This document shows positions 8,934 through 16,682 of a stretch of DNA of 64,000 bases, piece after piece. The stretch is taken from NCBI RefSeq assembly GCF_036057275.1, contig NZ_CP107945.1:4898001-4962000 (forward strand), in the 5' to 3' direction. Every line of letters begins with the position of its first letter. Position 1 is the first letter of the stretch. This stretch comes from Streptomyces sp. NBC_00390. Its GTDB lineage: Bacteria; Actinomycetota; Actinomycetes; Streptomycetales; Streptomycetaceae. The notes below the pieces were generated by a model. The model made no database searches. It worked only from the letters and a program-made list of their open reading frames with translations, and was not told the origin of the DNA. Position numbers and translations under genes: made by a program.

Positions 8934-10526
8934 ATGACGCAGGCACCCGAACCGCGGCGAGGCAAGACCGATCGCGACGAGGTGTTCGTGGAGTTCACCA
9001 AGTCCATCTGTCCGGTGTGCAAGGTGCCTGTCGACGCCCAGGTCAACATCCGCGACAACAAGGTGTACCTGCGCAAACGCTGCCGTGAGCACGGCCAGTT
9101 CGAGGCCCTCGTCTACGGTGACGCGGAGGAGTACCTGTCTTCCTCGCGCTTCAACAAGCCGGGGACGATCCCCCTCGCCTTTCAGACCGAGGTACGCGAC
9201 GGCTGCCCGAGCGACTGCGGGCTGTGCCCGGAGCACAAGCAGCATGCGTGCCTGGGGATCATCGAGGTCAACACCGGCTGCAACCTGGACTGCCCGATCT
9301 GCTTCGCCGACTCGGGTCACCAGCCTGGGGGTACCTCCCGGACGAAGTCTGGGGGAGGCTACTCGATCACGCATGAGCAGTGCGCGCGGATGCTCGACAC
9401 TTTCGTCGAGTCGGAGGGCGAGGCGGAGGTCGTGATGTTCTCCGGCGGAGAGCCCACGATCCACAGGCACATCCTGGACTTCATCGACCTCGCCCAACAG
9501 CGCCCAATCAAAAACGTCACGCTCAACACCAACGGCATCCGGCTCGCCTCCGACCGCGCCTTCGCCGCCGAGATCGCCAGGCGCAACGAGACGCCGGGCA
9601 GGTCTGTCAGCGTCTACCTCCAGTTCGACGGCTTCGACGAGCGCACCCATCTGGAGATCCGGGGCCGCGACCTGCGGAAGATCAAGCAGCAGGCGCTCGA
9701 CCACTGCGCCGACGCCGGACTGACCGTCACCCTGGTGGCCGCCGTCGAGCGCGGGCTCAACGAGCACGAGGTCGGTGCGATCGTCGAGTTCGGTATCGAC
9801 CACCCGGCCGTACGGTCAGTGGCCTTCCAGCCGGTCACCCACTCCGGGCGCCACGTCGCCTTCGACCCGCTGAACCGCCTGACCAACCCCGACGTCATCA
9901 GGCTGATCGGCGAACAGTTGCCCGGATGGTTCCGCAAGGGCGACTTCTTCCCCGTGCCGTGCTGCTTTCCCACCTGCCGCTCCGTCACCTATCTGCTGGT
10001 GGACGGCGCGCCCGGCGACCGGACCGTGGTCCCCATCCCCCGGCTGCTGAACGTCGAGGACCACCTCGACTACGTCACCAACCGCGTCATGCCCGACCAC
10101 GGCATCCGCGAGGCGCTGGAGAAGCTGTGGTCCGCCTCCGCCTTCATGGGCACCGAGACGACACAGGAGAAGCTGCGCGCCACGGCCGAGGCCCTGGGCT
10201 GCGCCGACAGCTGCGGCATCGACCTGCCCGGGGCCGTGAAGGACCTCAGCGAGAAGGCGTTCATGATCGTGGTGCAGGACTTCCAGGACCCCTACACCCT
10301 CAACGTCAAGCAGCTGATGAAGTGCTGCGTCGAGGAGATCACCCCGGACGGACGGCTCATCCCCTTCTGCGCGTACAACTCCGTCGGCTACCGCGAACAG
10401 ATCCGCGCGCAGATGTCCGGCGTCTCGATCGCACAGGTCGTGCCGAACGCGCTGCCGCTCGCGGACCGGCTCACGACGACACCGTACGGGTCGAAGACAG
10501 TGAGGGAGACGCGAGATGAGCGATGA
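8934..10526 (+). CDS. Radical SAM enzyme, tetraether-synthase (Tes)-like
   Basis: 530 residues. The radical SAM cluster motif is CNLDCPICF (Cys116, Cys120, Cys123). Upstream are a CPVC pair (Cys26/29) followed by a KRCREHG motif, and a Cys-rich GCPSDCGLCPEHKQHAC. Downstream are CCFPTCRS, CADSCG and KCCVEEITPDGRLIPFCAYN, suggesting additional iron-sulfur clusters and a rubredoxin-like site. This multi-cluster layout and the C-terminal PDGR-PFC motif resemble archaeal tetraether lipid synthase (MJ0619/Tes) and its bacterial relatives, which act on lipid C-H bonds. The substrate here is unknown. Residues about 131-142 (PGGTSRTKSGGG) come from a short DNA repeat lying just after the radical SAM motif. 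The gene overlaps the methyltransferase start by 11 nt. Confidence 0.75.
   Translation: MTQAPEPRRGKTDRDEVFVEFTKSICPVCKVPVDAQVNIRDNKVYLRKRCREHGQFEALVYGDAEEYLSSSRFNKPGTIPLAFQTEVRDGCPSDCGLCPEHKQHACLGIIEVNTGCNLDCPICFADSGHQPGGTSRTKSGGGYSITHEQCARMLDTFVESEGEAEVVMFSGGEPTIHRHILDFIDLAQQRPIKNVTLNTNGIRLASDRAFAAEIARRNETPGRSVSVYLQFDGFDERTHLEIRGRDLRKIKQQALDHCADAGLTVTLVAAVERGLNEHEVGAIVEFGIDHPAVRSVAFQPVTHSGRHVAFDPLNRLTNPDVIRLIGEQLPGWFRKGDFFPVPCCFPTCRSVTYLLVDGAPGDRTVVPIPRLLNVEDHLDYVTNRVMPDHGIREALEKLWSASAFMGTETTQEKLRATAEALGCADSCGIDLPGAVKDLSEKAFMIVVQDFQDPYTLNVKQLMKCCVEEITPDGRLIPFCAYNSVGYREQIRAQMSGVSIAQVVPNALPLADRLTTTPYGSKTVRETRDER
9325..9358 (+). repeat. Short GC-rich hairpin repeat inside radical SAM gene (copy A)
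   Basis: CTGGGGGTACCTCCCGGAC, GAA, then GTCTGGGGGAG: a stem-loop of about 9 pairs with a GAA loop. It is in frame and adds PGGTSRTKSGGG between ICFADSGHQ and YSITHEQC. Near-identical in layout to 5502-5536. I recall abundant repeats of this type in Streptomyces genomes. Confidence 0.7.
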
Positions 10527-11304
10527 CCGGCTCAAGGCGTGCTGCGCCGCCGCGTACTCCTCCGATGTCGTCGCCCTCCTGCTGGGCGAGTCGTACCATC
10601 CCGGAGGCACGGCACTGACCCGCCGCCTCGCGGACCGACTCGCCTTGTCCGCGCAGTCCCGCGTCCTGGACGTCGCCTCCGGCCGCGGTACCACCGCGCT
10701 GCTGCTCGCCGACATCCACGGGGTACGGGTGGACGGCGTCGACTACTCCGCTGCCAACACCACCCTCGCACAGGGGGCAGCGCAAGCCGCGGGACTCTCG
10801 GAACGGGCTGTATTCGTCACGGGCGACGCAGAGCATCTGCCATACGCGGACGGGGTGTTCGACGCTGTGGTGTGCGAGTGCGCCCTGTGCACCTTCCCCG
10901 ACAAAGCGAAAGCCGCCGTCGAGTTCGCCCGGGTCCTGCGCCCGGGCGGCCGCCTCGGCATCACCGACGTCACCGCCGTTCCGGACCGTTTGCCACCGGA
11001 GCTGTCCACGCTCGGCGCCCGCATCGCCTGCATCGCCGACGCCCGCCCCACGACCGAGTACGCCGATCTCCTGACCGCCGCCGGACTGCGCACGATCATC
11101 GCCGAACGCCACGACCAGGCCATGATCCGCATGATCGACCAGATCGAGGCCCGGCTGAACCTGCTGCGCATCACCGCCCCGGCACGACTCGCTGAGGCGG
11201 GCTTGGACACGGCGGCGGCCCTGCCCGTACTGAAAGCCGCGCGCGCCGCCGTCACGGACGGCGCACTCGGCTACGCACTGCTGACGGCGGCCAAACCCCG
11301 ATAG
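10516..11304 (+). CDS. Class I SAM-dependent methyltransferase
   Basis: 262 residues. Motif I VLDVASGRG (residues 50-58), acidic VDGVDYS after strand 2, GDAEHLPYADGVFDAVVCECALCTFPD for motifs II/III, and LRPGGRLGITDV complete a Rossmann methyltransferase. The N-terminus carries KACCAAAYSSDVVALLLGESYHPGG, a Cys pair plus conserved-looking segment beyond the core fold. The start lies within the 3' end of the radical SAM gene (11-nt overlap), so the two are co-translated and probably act in one pathway. The acceptor substrate is unknown. Confidence 0.8.
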   Translation: MSDDRLKACCAAAYSSDVVALLLGESYHPGGTALTRRLADRLALSAQSRVLDVASGRGTTALLLADIHGVRVDGVDYSAANTTLAQGAAQAAGLSERAVFVTGDAEHLPYADGVFDAVVCECALCTFPDKAKAAVEFARVLRPGGRLGITDVTAVPDRLPPELSTLGARIACIADARPTTEYADLLTAAGLRTIIAERHDQAMIRMIDQIEARLNLLRITAPARLAEAGLDTAAALPVLKAARAAVTDGALGYALLTAAKPR

Positions 11305-11331
11305 TCGCCCGACGGCAGCGCACCAAGACCC

Positions 11332-12210
11332 TCAGATGGTGTGCGGATCGATGCCCGTAGTGCGCCGGCGACGGGCCCGCCGGACCCGCACCAGCACCGC
11401 AGCCGCGATCAGCAGGCCCGCGAAGACGCCGGCGATCACCGAAGGGCCGACGGAGTCCAGGGCGTCGGCGATCGTGCGCTGGACGGCGCCTGCCGCGTCG
11501 ATGACCGGGTCCCGGGTGGCAGGGTCGCGCTGGACGCGGATTTCGTACCAGCCGTAGTACGCGACGTACGCACCCACGAGCAGAAGCAGTCCGCCGCCGA
11601 GCCGAGGGGCGATGGCGCCAAGACGGCGCAGCCGGGTGACGGCAGTCGTGCGGGTGAGGGCGACGGTCAGCGAGGCGGCGCCGACGATCAGGCCCATCCC
11701 GCCCGCGTACGCGGCGAACAGCGCGATGCCCTCGCCGGTGGATCCGCCGCGGAAGGCGGAGACCACGATGGCGAGGAACGGTGCGATGGTGCAGCCCAGC
11801 GAGGCCGTGGCGTACGCCATGCCGAACAGTGCCATCGAGGGGAGGGAGCGGGTGACGGCGGGGGCCCGGCGGATCCTCGGGGTCAGGGCGGGCAGTTGGC
11901 GCCCGGCGAGCAGCCATGCCCCCGCCCCTGCCATGACGAGTCCGAAGACGATGGTGAACCAGGGCAGCTGCTCCTGGACCTGGCCCGCGACGGGCTGGAT
12001 GGCCAGCCCGAAGACGCCGAAGAGCGCGGCGAAGCCGGCGGTCATCGCGGCGGTGGCCGTCAGCGCCCGGCCGACGGCGACCGTGCGGCCGGGGGCGTCG
12101 TCGCCGAGGACGAGCAGCGACAAGTAGGCGGGGAGCAGGGCGAAGCCGCACGGGTTGACGGCGGCGAGCATGCCCGCGCTGAGTGCGAGGGCGAGCGGCA
12201 GGTCGGCCAT
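11332..12210 (-). CDS. ccdA: CcdA-type cytochrome c biogenesis/thiol-redox membrane protein
   Basis: 292 residues, polytopic. Helix 1 carries AAVNPCGFALLPAYL and a later helix ATASLGCTIAPFLA, the two membrane cysteines that pass reductant across the membrane in CcdA/DsbD proteins. A C-terminal extension ends with another helix (IAGVFAGLLIAAAVLV) and an Arg-rich tail, longer than minimal CcdA. ATG at 12210 was chosen because TM1 starts directly after it. It lies 7 nt downstream of the TlpA-like gene, so the pair should work together: CcdA reduces the extracytoplasmic thioredoxin. Convergent with the methyltransferase gene. Confidence 0.85.
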   Translation of the reverse strand: MADLPLALALSAGMLAAVNPCGFALLPAYLSLLVLGDDAPGRTVAVGRALTATAAMTAGFAALFGVFGLAIQPVAGQVQEQLPWFTIVFGLVMAGAGAWLLAGRQLPALTPRIRRAPAVTRSLPSMALFGMAYATASLGCTIAPFLAIVVSAFRGGSTGEGIALFAAYAGGMGLIVGAASLTVALTRTTAVTRLRRLGAIAPRLGGGLLLLVGAYVAYYGWYEIRVQRDPATRDPVIDAAGAVQRTIADALDSVGPSVIAGVFAGLLIAAAVLVRVRRARRRRTTGIDPHTI

Positions 12211-12217
12211 GGTGTAC

Positions 12218-12808
12218 TCAGCCGGTGAGTCCGGCGACCTTCTCGGCCAGTCCTTCTCCGCCGGGCAGGACGCCTTCGTAGACGGTCTTGCCGTCCTTGT
12301 CGAGGATGACGTAGCGGCTCTGCTCGGTGACTTCGAACCGCTTCCACACGTCACCGGCCTCGTCGGACAGGTGAGGGAAGGAGCCGGTCTTCGTCTCGGA
12401 GACGAAGTCCTTCATGGCAGCGTTCTTGTCGAGGCCCGCGACGCCGACCACGTTCGCCTTGCCCGCATAGTCGGCGGCGACCTTGGCCGTCTCGGCTGCC
12501 TGAGCCTTGCACTTGGGGCACCAGGGGGCCCAGAACCACAGCACGGTCGGCTTGCCCGCCAGGGTCTTCACGTCGAACGGCTTGCCGTCCACCGTGGAGG
12601 CGGTGAACTTCAGCGCTTCGGGCACCTCGGCGCCGGTGCTGCCGGCGTCACCGCCGTCCGACGAGGCGGGCGGCTGCGCGGGGGACGACGTATTCGAGGG
12701 CGCTGCTCCGGCGTCCCCGGTGGAGTCTGAGCCGCCTTCGGTTCCGCACCCGGCGACGGTGATCAGGGCAGCGGCCATGACGGCCGGGACGAGGGTGCGG
12801 GCGCGCAT
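12218..12808 (-). CDS. TlpA/DsbE-like thioredoxin lipoprotein
   Basis: 196 residues. The signal peptide ends in lipobox ITVAGC (Cys21), then a low-complexity Ser/Gly/Pro linker (22-60). The thioredoxin-fold domain has FWAPWCPKC (Cys97/Cys100) and a cis-Pro-like GSFPHL region. Role: extracytoplasmic disulfide reduction or exchange, anchored to the membrane and fed by the adjacent CcdA. AGGAGTCCT-type ribosome binding site precedes the ATG. Partner or client proteins are not evident, though the MauE-like and Cys-rich radical SAM proteins lie close by. Confidence 0.88.
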   Translation of the reverse strand: MRARTLVPAVMAAALITVAGCGTEGGSDSTGDAGAAPSNTSSPAQPPASSDGGDAGSTGAEVPEALKFTASTVDGKPFDVKTLAGKPTVLWFWAPWCPKCKAQAAETAKVAADYAGKANVVGVAGLDKNAAMKDFVSETKTGSFPHLSDEAGDVWKRFEVTEQSRYVILDKDGKTVYEGVLPGGEGLAEKVAGLTG

Positions 12809-12896
12809 GAAGGACTCCTGTGTGTTCGGGACCTGGTGCGACTGTAGATCCGCCAGGCCCGGCAGGCGTGCGCGGAGGGCTTACGGTTCGGTGACG

Positions 12897-12968
12897 TCAG
12901 CCCGCGACGTCCTTGAGGCGGGAGGTGTCGAGGACCGTGATGCGGCCACGGGCGAGGCGCAGCAGTCC
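12897..12968 (-). pseudogene. C-terminal remnant, possibly of a Crp/Fnr-type regulator
   Basis: A minus-strand frame ends GLLRLARGRITVLDTSRLKDVAG-stop. The RGRITVLD-xxxL pattern resembles the last strand and helix of Crp/Fnr-like DNA-binding domains. Upstream codons in this frame read into the antisense of the NfeD-like gene, so the rest of the regulator is missing. Confidence 0.4.
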
Positions 12969-12986
12969 TTGGGGATGGGGAGGAAC

Positions 12987-13670
12987 ATGGGCTGGTTTCT
13001 CGGTCTCGGCATTGCCGGTCTGGTGCTTCTTGTGCTCTCGCTGGTCTTCGACGGCCTGTTGGAGGGAGTCTTCGACGGGCTGAGCGGCGGTCTGGACGGA
13101 TTTCGGTCGCTGCCGGTGATCGCCGGGTTCCTGTCGATGCTCGGTTTCGCCGGCGCGATCACGCTGGGCGCTACCGGTCTCGGGATGGGAGCGGCCACTG
13201 GGGTGGGAGTTCTGGCAGGGGCCGGCGCAGGGTGGCTGACGTGGAAGTTCAGCCGCGCTTTGATGAGTGACGCGGACTCGGACGCGCCGCGTGGTGAGGA
13301 CCTGGTGGGCAGTTCGGGCACCGTTGTCACCGGGATTCCCGCAGACGGCTACGGCGAGGTACTGGTGTATCTCGGCGGGCAGCCCACGAAGTTCGCTGCG
13401 AACGGAATTGGACCAGCACCAGCCACCAGCAAGGCCACCGGATCGATCGCTGGCGACCCGCCGGCGAGAACCAAGGCACGTTCCTCGCCGGCAGTGAGCT
13501 CGGTGACCATGCGCGTCGGCCAGGAGCTTGGGAAGCCGAGCGCGGTCAGGAAATCGCGCGCAGTGCCGGCCGGTTCGGGGGAGGACAGCCCGGCGTGCAG
13601 CCGCTCGCGACGGCGTTGCTGGGCGTGCATGATCGGCCCAGGTAGGCGACACGCACCGCGATCGCCGTAA
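12987..13670 (+). pseudogene. NfeD-like (OB-fold membrane) protein, 3'-truncated
   Basis: ATG 12987 is preceded by GGGGAGGAA. The first ~140 residues look authentic: MGWFLGLGIAGLVLLVLSL, Gly-rich helices (GAATGVGVLAGAGAGWLTW), then GEDLVGSSGTVVTGIPADGYGEVLVYLGGQ, the start of an NfeD-type OB fold. After FAANGIG (about 13405) the translation turns into Pro/Ala/Arg-rich text with no OB-fold continuation and runs antisense to a TniQ-like remnant. The C-terminal third of the OB domain is therefore lost. NfeD/YqiJ-type proteins usually accompany flotillins, and a flotillin gene lies 12 kb upstream. Confidence 0.6.
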
Positions 13671-13900
13671 TCGCCCACGACACAGGTCACCGGGCTTCAG
13701 CAGAGGTGTTTCCACTGGATCCTGGAGTCCGAGCGCGCGCAATTCACCGGAGACGGCAATCCCGGTGTGGTCGGTCTCTGGTAGGACGGGCCGTGCGCCA
13801 GTGGCGGGTTGCCGCAGGCCGGACAGGGGTCGAGCAGCGGGCAGTTGTGCCGACGGCACGCGTAGACCGTGCACGTCGGCGCGGCTCATGATGCACACGA
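13405..13900 (-). pseudogene. Decayed TniQ-like transposition gene
   Basis: One minus-strand frame reads VYACRRHNCPLLDPCPACG (13811-13866), matching the zinc-finger pattern of TniQ/TnsD-family proteins. After an in-frame TGA at 13697-13699 it continues HAQQRRRERLHAGLSSPEP and a helix FLTALGFPSSW, like the segment after the TniQ zinc finger. No start and no intact frame exist, and no transposase or terminal inverted repeats are visible. TniQ proteins guide target choice in Tn7- and Tn5053-like transposons. Confidence 0.45.
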
Positions 13901-14074
13901 TGTCCGATAGTTGCGCCGGGATCTGGGTCACAGAAGTTCTGGTTTCGGTGGGGGTGAAAGTGTTGAGCGAGATGGCACCGGAGGGCTGCCCCGAGGGGGC
14001 TGCTGCTGTCTGCGAGGAGCTCGGCTCGGTGAACCGCCCTCTTGCCGGCCGGTGGTTGGTCCAGGATGGCGGTC

Positions 14075-16153
14075 ATGGGGACGGGGCGTGGGTTCGGGCT
14101 GGCTTGGGCGGCTGCGGCGGCGGCGCTGTGCGGAATCGCTCTCGTACTGGGTGCGCGGGTGCTCCCCGCTGCCGGGACGGGTGACGTCGACCCCGCGGGT
14201 GCGCTACTGGGCCTGGTGGGCCTGGCCGCGACGGCGGTGGGCACGTTGTGGTCGGGACGGATGGCCTATCTGGCGCTGCGCTTGCAGGAGTCCGACGCGG
14301 CTGGGTTGGCGGACCGGTTGGCGCGGGAGGTGAAACGCCAGGAGGAGCAGGCACGCCGCCGATTGCTGGGCGGCAGCATCCGCTCGATCGACGTCTCCTT
14401 CGCCTTCGAGCCTGCTCCCGCGCACAACGCCGAAGGCGCCGCTCCGCACGGCATCCTGGGCGAAGTGGCCGACTATTACCGTGCCCTGCGGCCGGGACGA
14501 CTGGTGATCACCGGCGCGCCGGGCGCGGGTAAGACGGTCCTGGCGCTGCACCTGATGATGCGCCTGCTGGAGGAGCGCAGACCAGGGGAGGCGGTGGCGG
14601 TGCGCATGACGCTGTCCGGCTTCGATCCCACCCGCCAGACCCTGGAGAAGTGGATCACCGAACGCCTGGTGCGCGACTACCCTCTGGGCACACGCGAGGC
14701 CCGGTTGCTGATGGCTGCCCGACTGGTGCTGCCGATCCTGGACGGCCTGGACGAGATGGATGAAGAAGACTTCCTGGGACATCCCACCTCCGCCGCAGCG
14801 GCCCGCGCCACCGCCGCGCTGCACGCCATGAACGCTTACCTGGACGGCACGGCCCTCGGCCAGTTGGTCGTCACCTGCCGCAGCGCGCCGTACTCCGTAC
14901 TGGAGGCTGAGGAAGTATGGGCACAGGACGCCGCCCGCATCATGTTGCGCCCGGTCACCGCGGAAGCCGCCTGGGACTTCCTGGTCGCGCGCACCGCCGC
15001 GCCGCAGCGGTGGGAGCCGGTGCTGGACGCCCTCGCTCAGCACCCGGACGGCCCGCTGGCCCGCGCTTTGTCCACTCCGTGGCGGCTGACGGTGGCCGCC
15101 ATCGTCTACGACCGGAGCCGTCCCAGCGGGATCTGGGACCGCTACCCCACAGAGTTGCTCGACCCCGCGCTGGACACCGAAGAGAAAATCCGCGACCACC
15201 TGCTCGGCCTGCTTGTCCCAGCCGCCACCGCAGGCCCCGTCCAGCCCGGTGCCGACCACGCGCCCGCCGCTCCCTACACCCCGGACCGGGTCCATGCCTG
15301 GCTGACCGTACTCGCCCTCTACCTGCAAACCAACACTGTGACCGGCCGGGAGATCAGCGGGCGGCTTCTGCCCGGCACTGACCTGGTCCTGCATGAAATG
15401 TGGCCACTGGCTGGGAGCAATCGGGCGCGCGTGGCCCACGCGGCGCTGGCCGCCGTGCTGGGTTTCATCGCCCTGCCAGGGCTGCTGACCCCAGGTCCGC
15501 TCTTTCTCACCCACCGTGAGATTCTGCAGGTGATAGGGATCATGGCAATGCCAGCCCTGATGGTGATGGCAACGTACGACCCTTGGCAAGAGCCGACCCG
15601 AATGTCCCTGACGGGATTGAAGACCTTGCGAGAGCTCGTCGTGATGATGCTCGTGGCCGGGCTCGCCATGGCGCTGGTGTCCGCAGTCAAACACGACCTC
15701 GCAACGGGCGCTGCTTTCGGGCTCGCTGCCCTGGCGTCGACGCTCGGGGTCGCACTCTGGGGCAAAGCAGGGAACGGTGGGCTCACCTCGCGGGGCATTG
15801 TGCGCGGTGACCTGATGGCCGGGCTCGCAGGCGGGCTGGGAGGCGCGCTCGTAGCCACGCTCGTGATTGCTCTGGCACCCGACAACAAACCAGGCCCGGA
15901 GCCCGTGCCTTTGAGCTTAGGTCTCTGCCTCGGGCTCATGATCTGGATCACGACTGGTCGGGCCAGCGCGCGGTATCTCTGTCTCCTGCTGTGTACGCGT
16001 CGTCTGTGGGCACGGGTGGGATGGCTGCCCTGGGGGTTAGGGCGGTTCCTGGACTGGTGCTGCGAGGCGGGGCTCATGCGCACGGCCGGGTTGGCGTATC
16101 AGTTCCGGCACCGGGAGCTGCAGGACTACCTTGCCCGCACCGCAGCCCCCTGA
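14075..16153 (+). CDS. Membrane-anchored NACHT NTPase
   Basis: 692 residues from ATG 14075 (AGGATGG about 8 nt upstream; in-frame ATG 14066 and TTG 14042 are alternatives). Two N-terminal membrane helices (about 9-26, 41-58) and a short basic coiled segment precede a NACHT domain: Walker A ITGAPGAGKT (about 145-154), Walker B LVLPILDGLDEMDE (about 217-230) and a sensor-like VVTCRSAPY. The C-terminal half has about six more helices, then a conserved-looking tail FRHRELQDYLA. NACHT modules are switch NTPases used in bacterial antiphage NLR-like proteins and in signalling; no effector domain is recognised here. It lies next to transposon debris, in line with horizontal acquisition. Confidence 0.8.
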   Translation: MGTGRGFGLAWAAAAAALCGIALVLGARVLPAAGTGDVDPAGALLGLVGLAATAVGTLWSGRMAYLALRLQESDAAGLADRLAREVKRQEEQARRRLLGGSIRSIDVSFAFEPAPAHNAEGAAPHGILGEVADYYRALRPGRLVITGAPGAGKTVLALHLMMRLLEERRPGEAVAVRMTLSGFDPTRQTLEKWITERLVRDYPLGTREARLLMAARLVLPILDGLDEMDEEDFLGHPTSAAAARATAALHAMNAYLDGTALGQLVVTCRSAPYSVLEAEEVWAQDAARIMLRPVTAEAAWDFLVARTAAPQRWEPVLDALAQHPDGPLARALSTPWRLTVAAIVYDRSRPSGIWDRYPTELLDPALDTEEKIRDHLLGLLVPAATAGPVQPGADHAPAAPYTPDRVHAWLTVLALYLQTNTVTGREISGRLLPGTDLVLHEMWPLAGSNRARVAHAALAAVLGFIALPGLLTPGPLFLTHREILQVIGIMAMPALMVMATYDPWQEPTRMSLTGLKTLRELVVMMLVAGLAMALVSAVKHDLATGAAFGLAALASTLGVALWGKAGNGGLTSRGIVRGDLMAGLAGGLGGALVATLVIALAPDNKPGPEPVPLSLGLCLGLMIWITTGRASARYLCLLLCTRRLWARVGWLPWGLGRFLDWCCEAGLMRTAGLAYQFRHRELQDYLARTAAP

Positions 16154-16269
16154 ACACCGCCCGGGCCACCTGCTTCAGCGTGACACGGAACCTCTTTGGC
16201 TCGTGGACGGCGCAGCGCCCAGCAAAGCGGCCATCGCGTCGGCGGCATCGGCCGGGTCGGGGTGCAGGC

Positions 16270-16536
16270 GTGACGTTGCTTCGGACGGAGCATGCACGAG
16301 GTGCGTACGAGTGGTCCAAGGACGTCATCACCGAGAAGGAGAATTTCGCGCGCGCCGAGGTCAGCAAGGAGACGGCGGGCGGCATCGCCGGCACGAACGA
16401 CCTCATCGATTCCTGGGCCGACACCCGGGGCGCCAAGGGCACCGACGCCGCCGAGAACGCCAAGGGCGAGGCGAAGCGGAGCTACATCACCGGCCGCGAG
16501 GAAGCGTACTCGGCCCTGCGCACGGCGGAGAACTGA
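16270..16536 (+). CDS. Orphan C-terminal fragment or small hydrophilic protein
   Basis: The frame from GTG 16270 encodes up to 88 residues. From YEWSKDVITEKENFARAEVS to the end it is hydrophilic, helical (Ala/Glu/Lys/Thr) and has very strong third-position G/C bias. The upstream part of the same frame is poor and overlaps the NACHT gene antithetically in composition, and no good ribosome binding site is seen. It is therefore probably the 3' end of a larger gene whose start was lost. Family unknown. Confidence 0.45.
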   Translation: MTLLRTEHARGAYEWSKDVITEKENFARAEVSKETAGGIAGTNDLIDSWADTRGAKGTDAAENAKGEAKRSYITGREEAYSALRTAEN

Positions 16537-16654
16537 CCGGTGACGCCGATCGCGGCGCGCACCTCCTGGGGGCGCTCGGGTGATCGTGTCTCTCGTCGGG
16601 CCGTATGTGCACCTTGACGGTGCCGAGGACCCCGCATAGCGTCGCGCACTGTAC

Positions 16655-16668
16655 TGAGCAAGCGCTTA
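16655..16668 (+). promoter_or_regulatory. Palindromic box upstream of acyl-CoA ligase
   Basis: TGAGCAAGCGCTTA contains the 8-bp palindrome AAGCGCTT and ends about 15 nt before the chosen start. It is similar in its left half to the tetR/MFS operator at 20715. Possible repressor site; not proven. Confidence 0.35.
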
Positions 16669-16682
16669 TGGAGGGGCGATCT

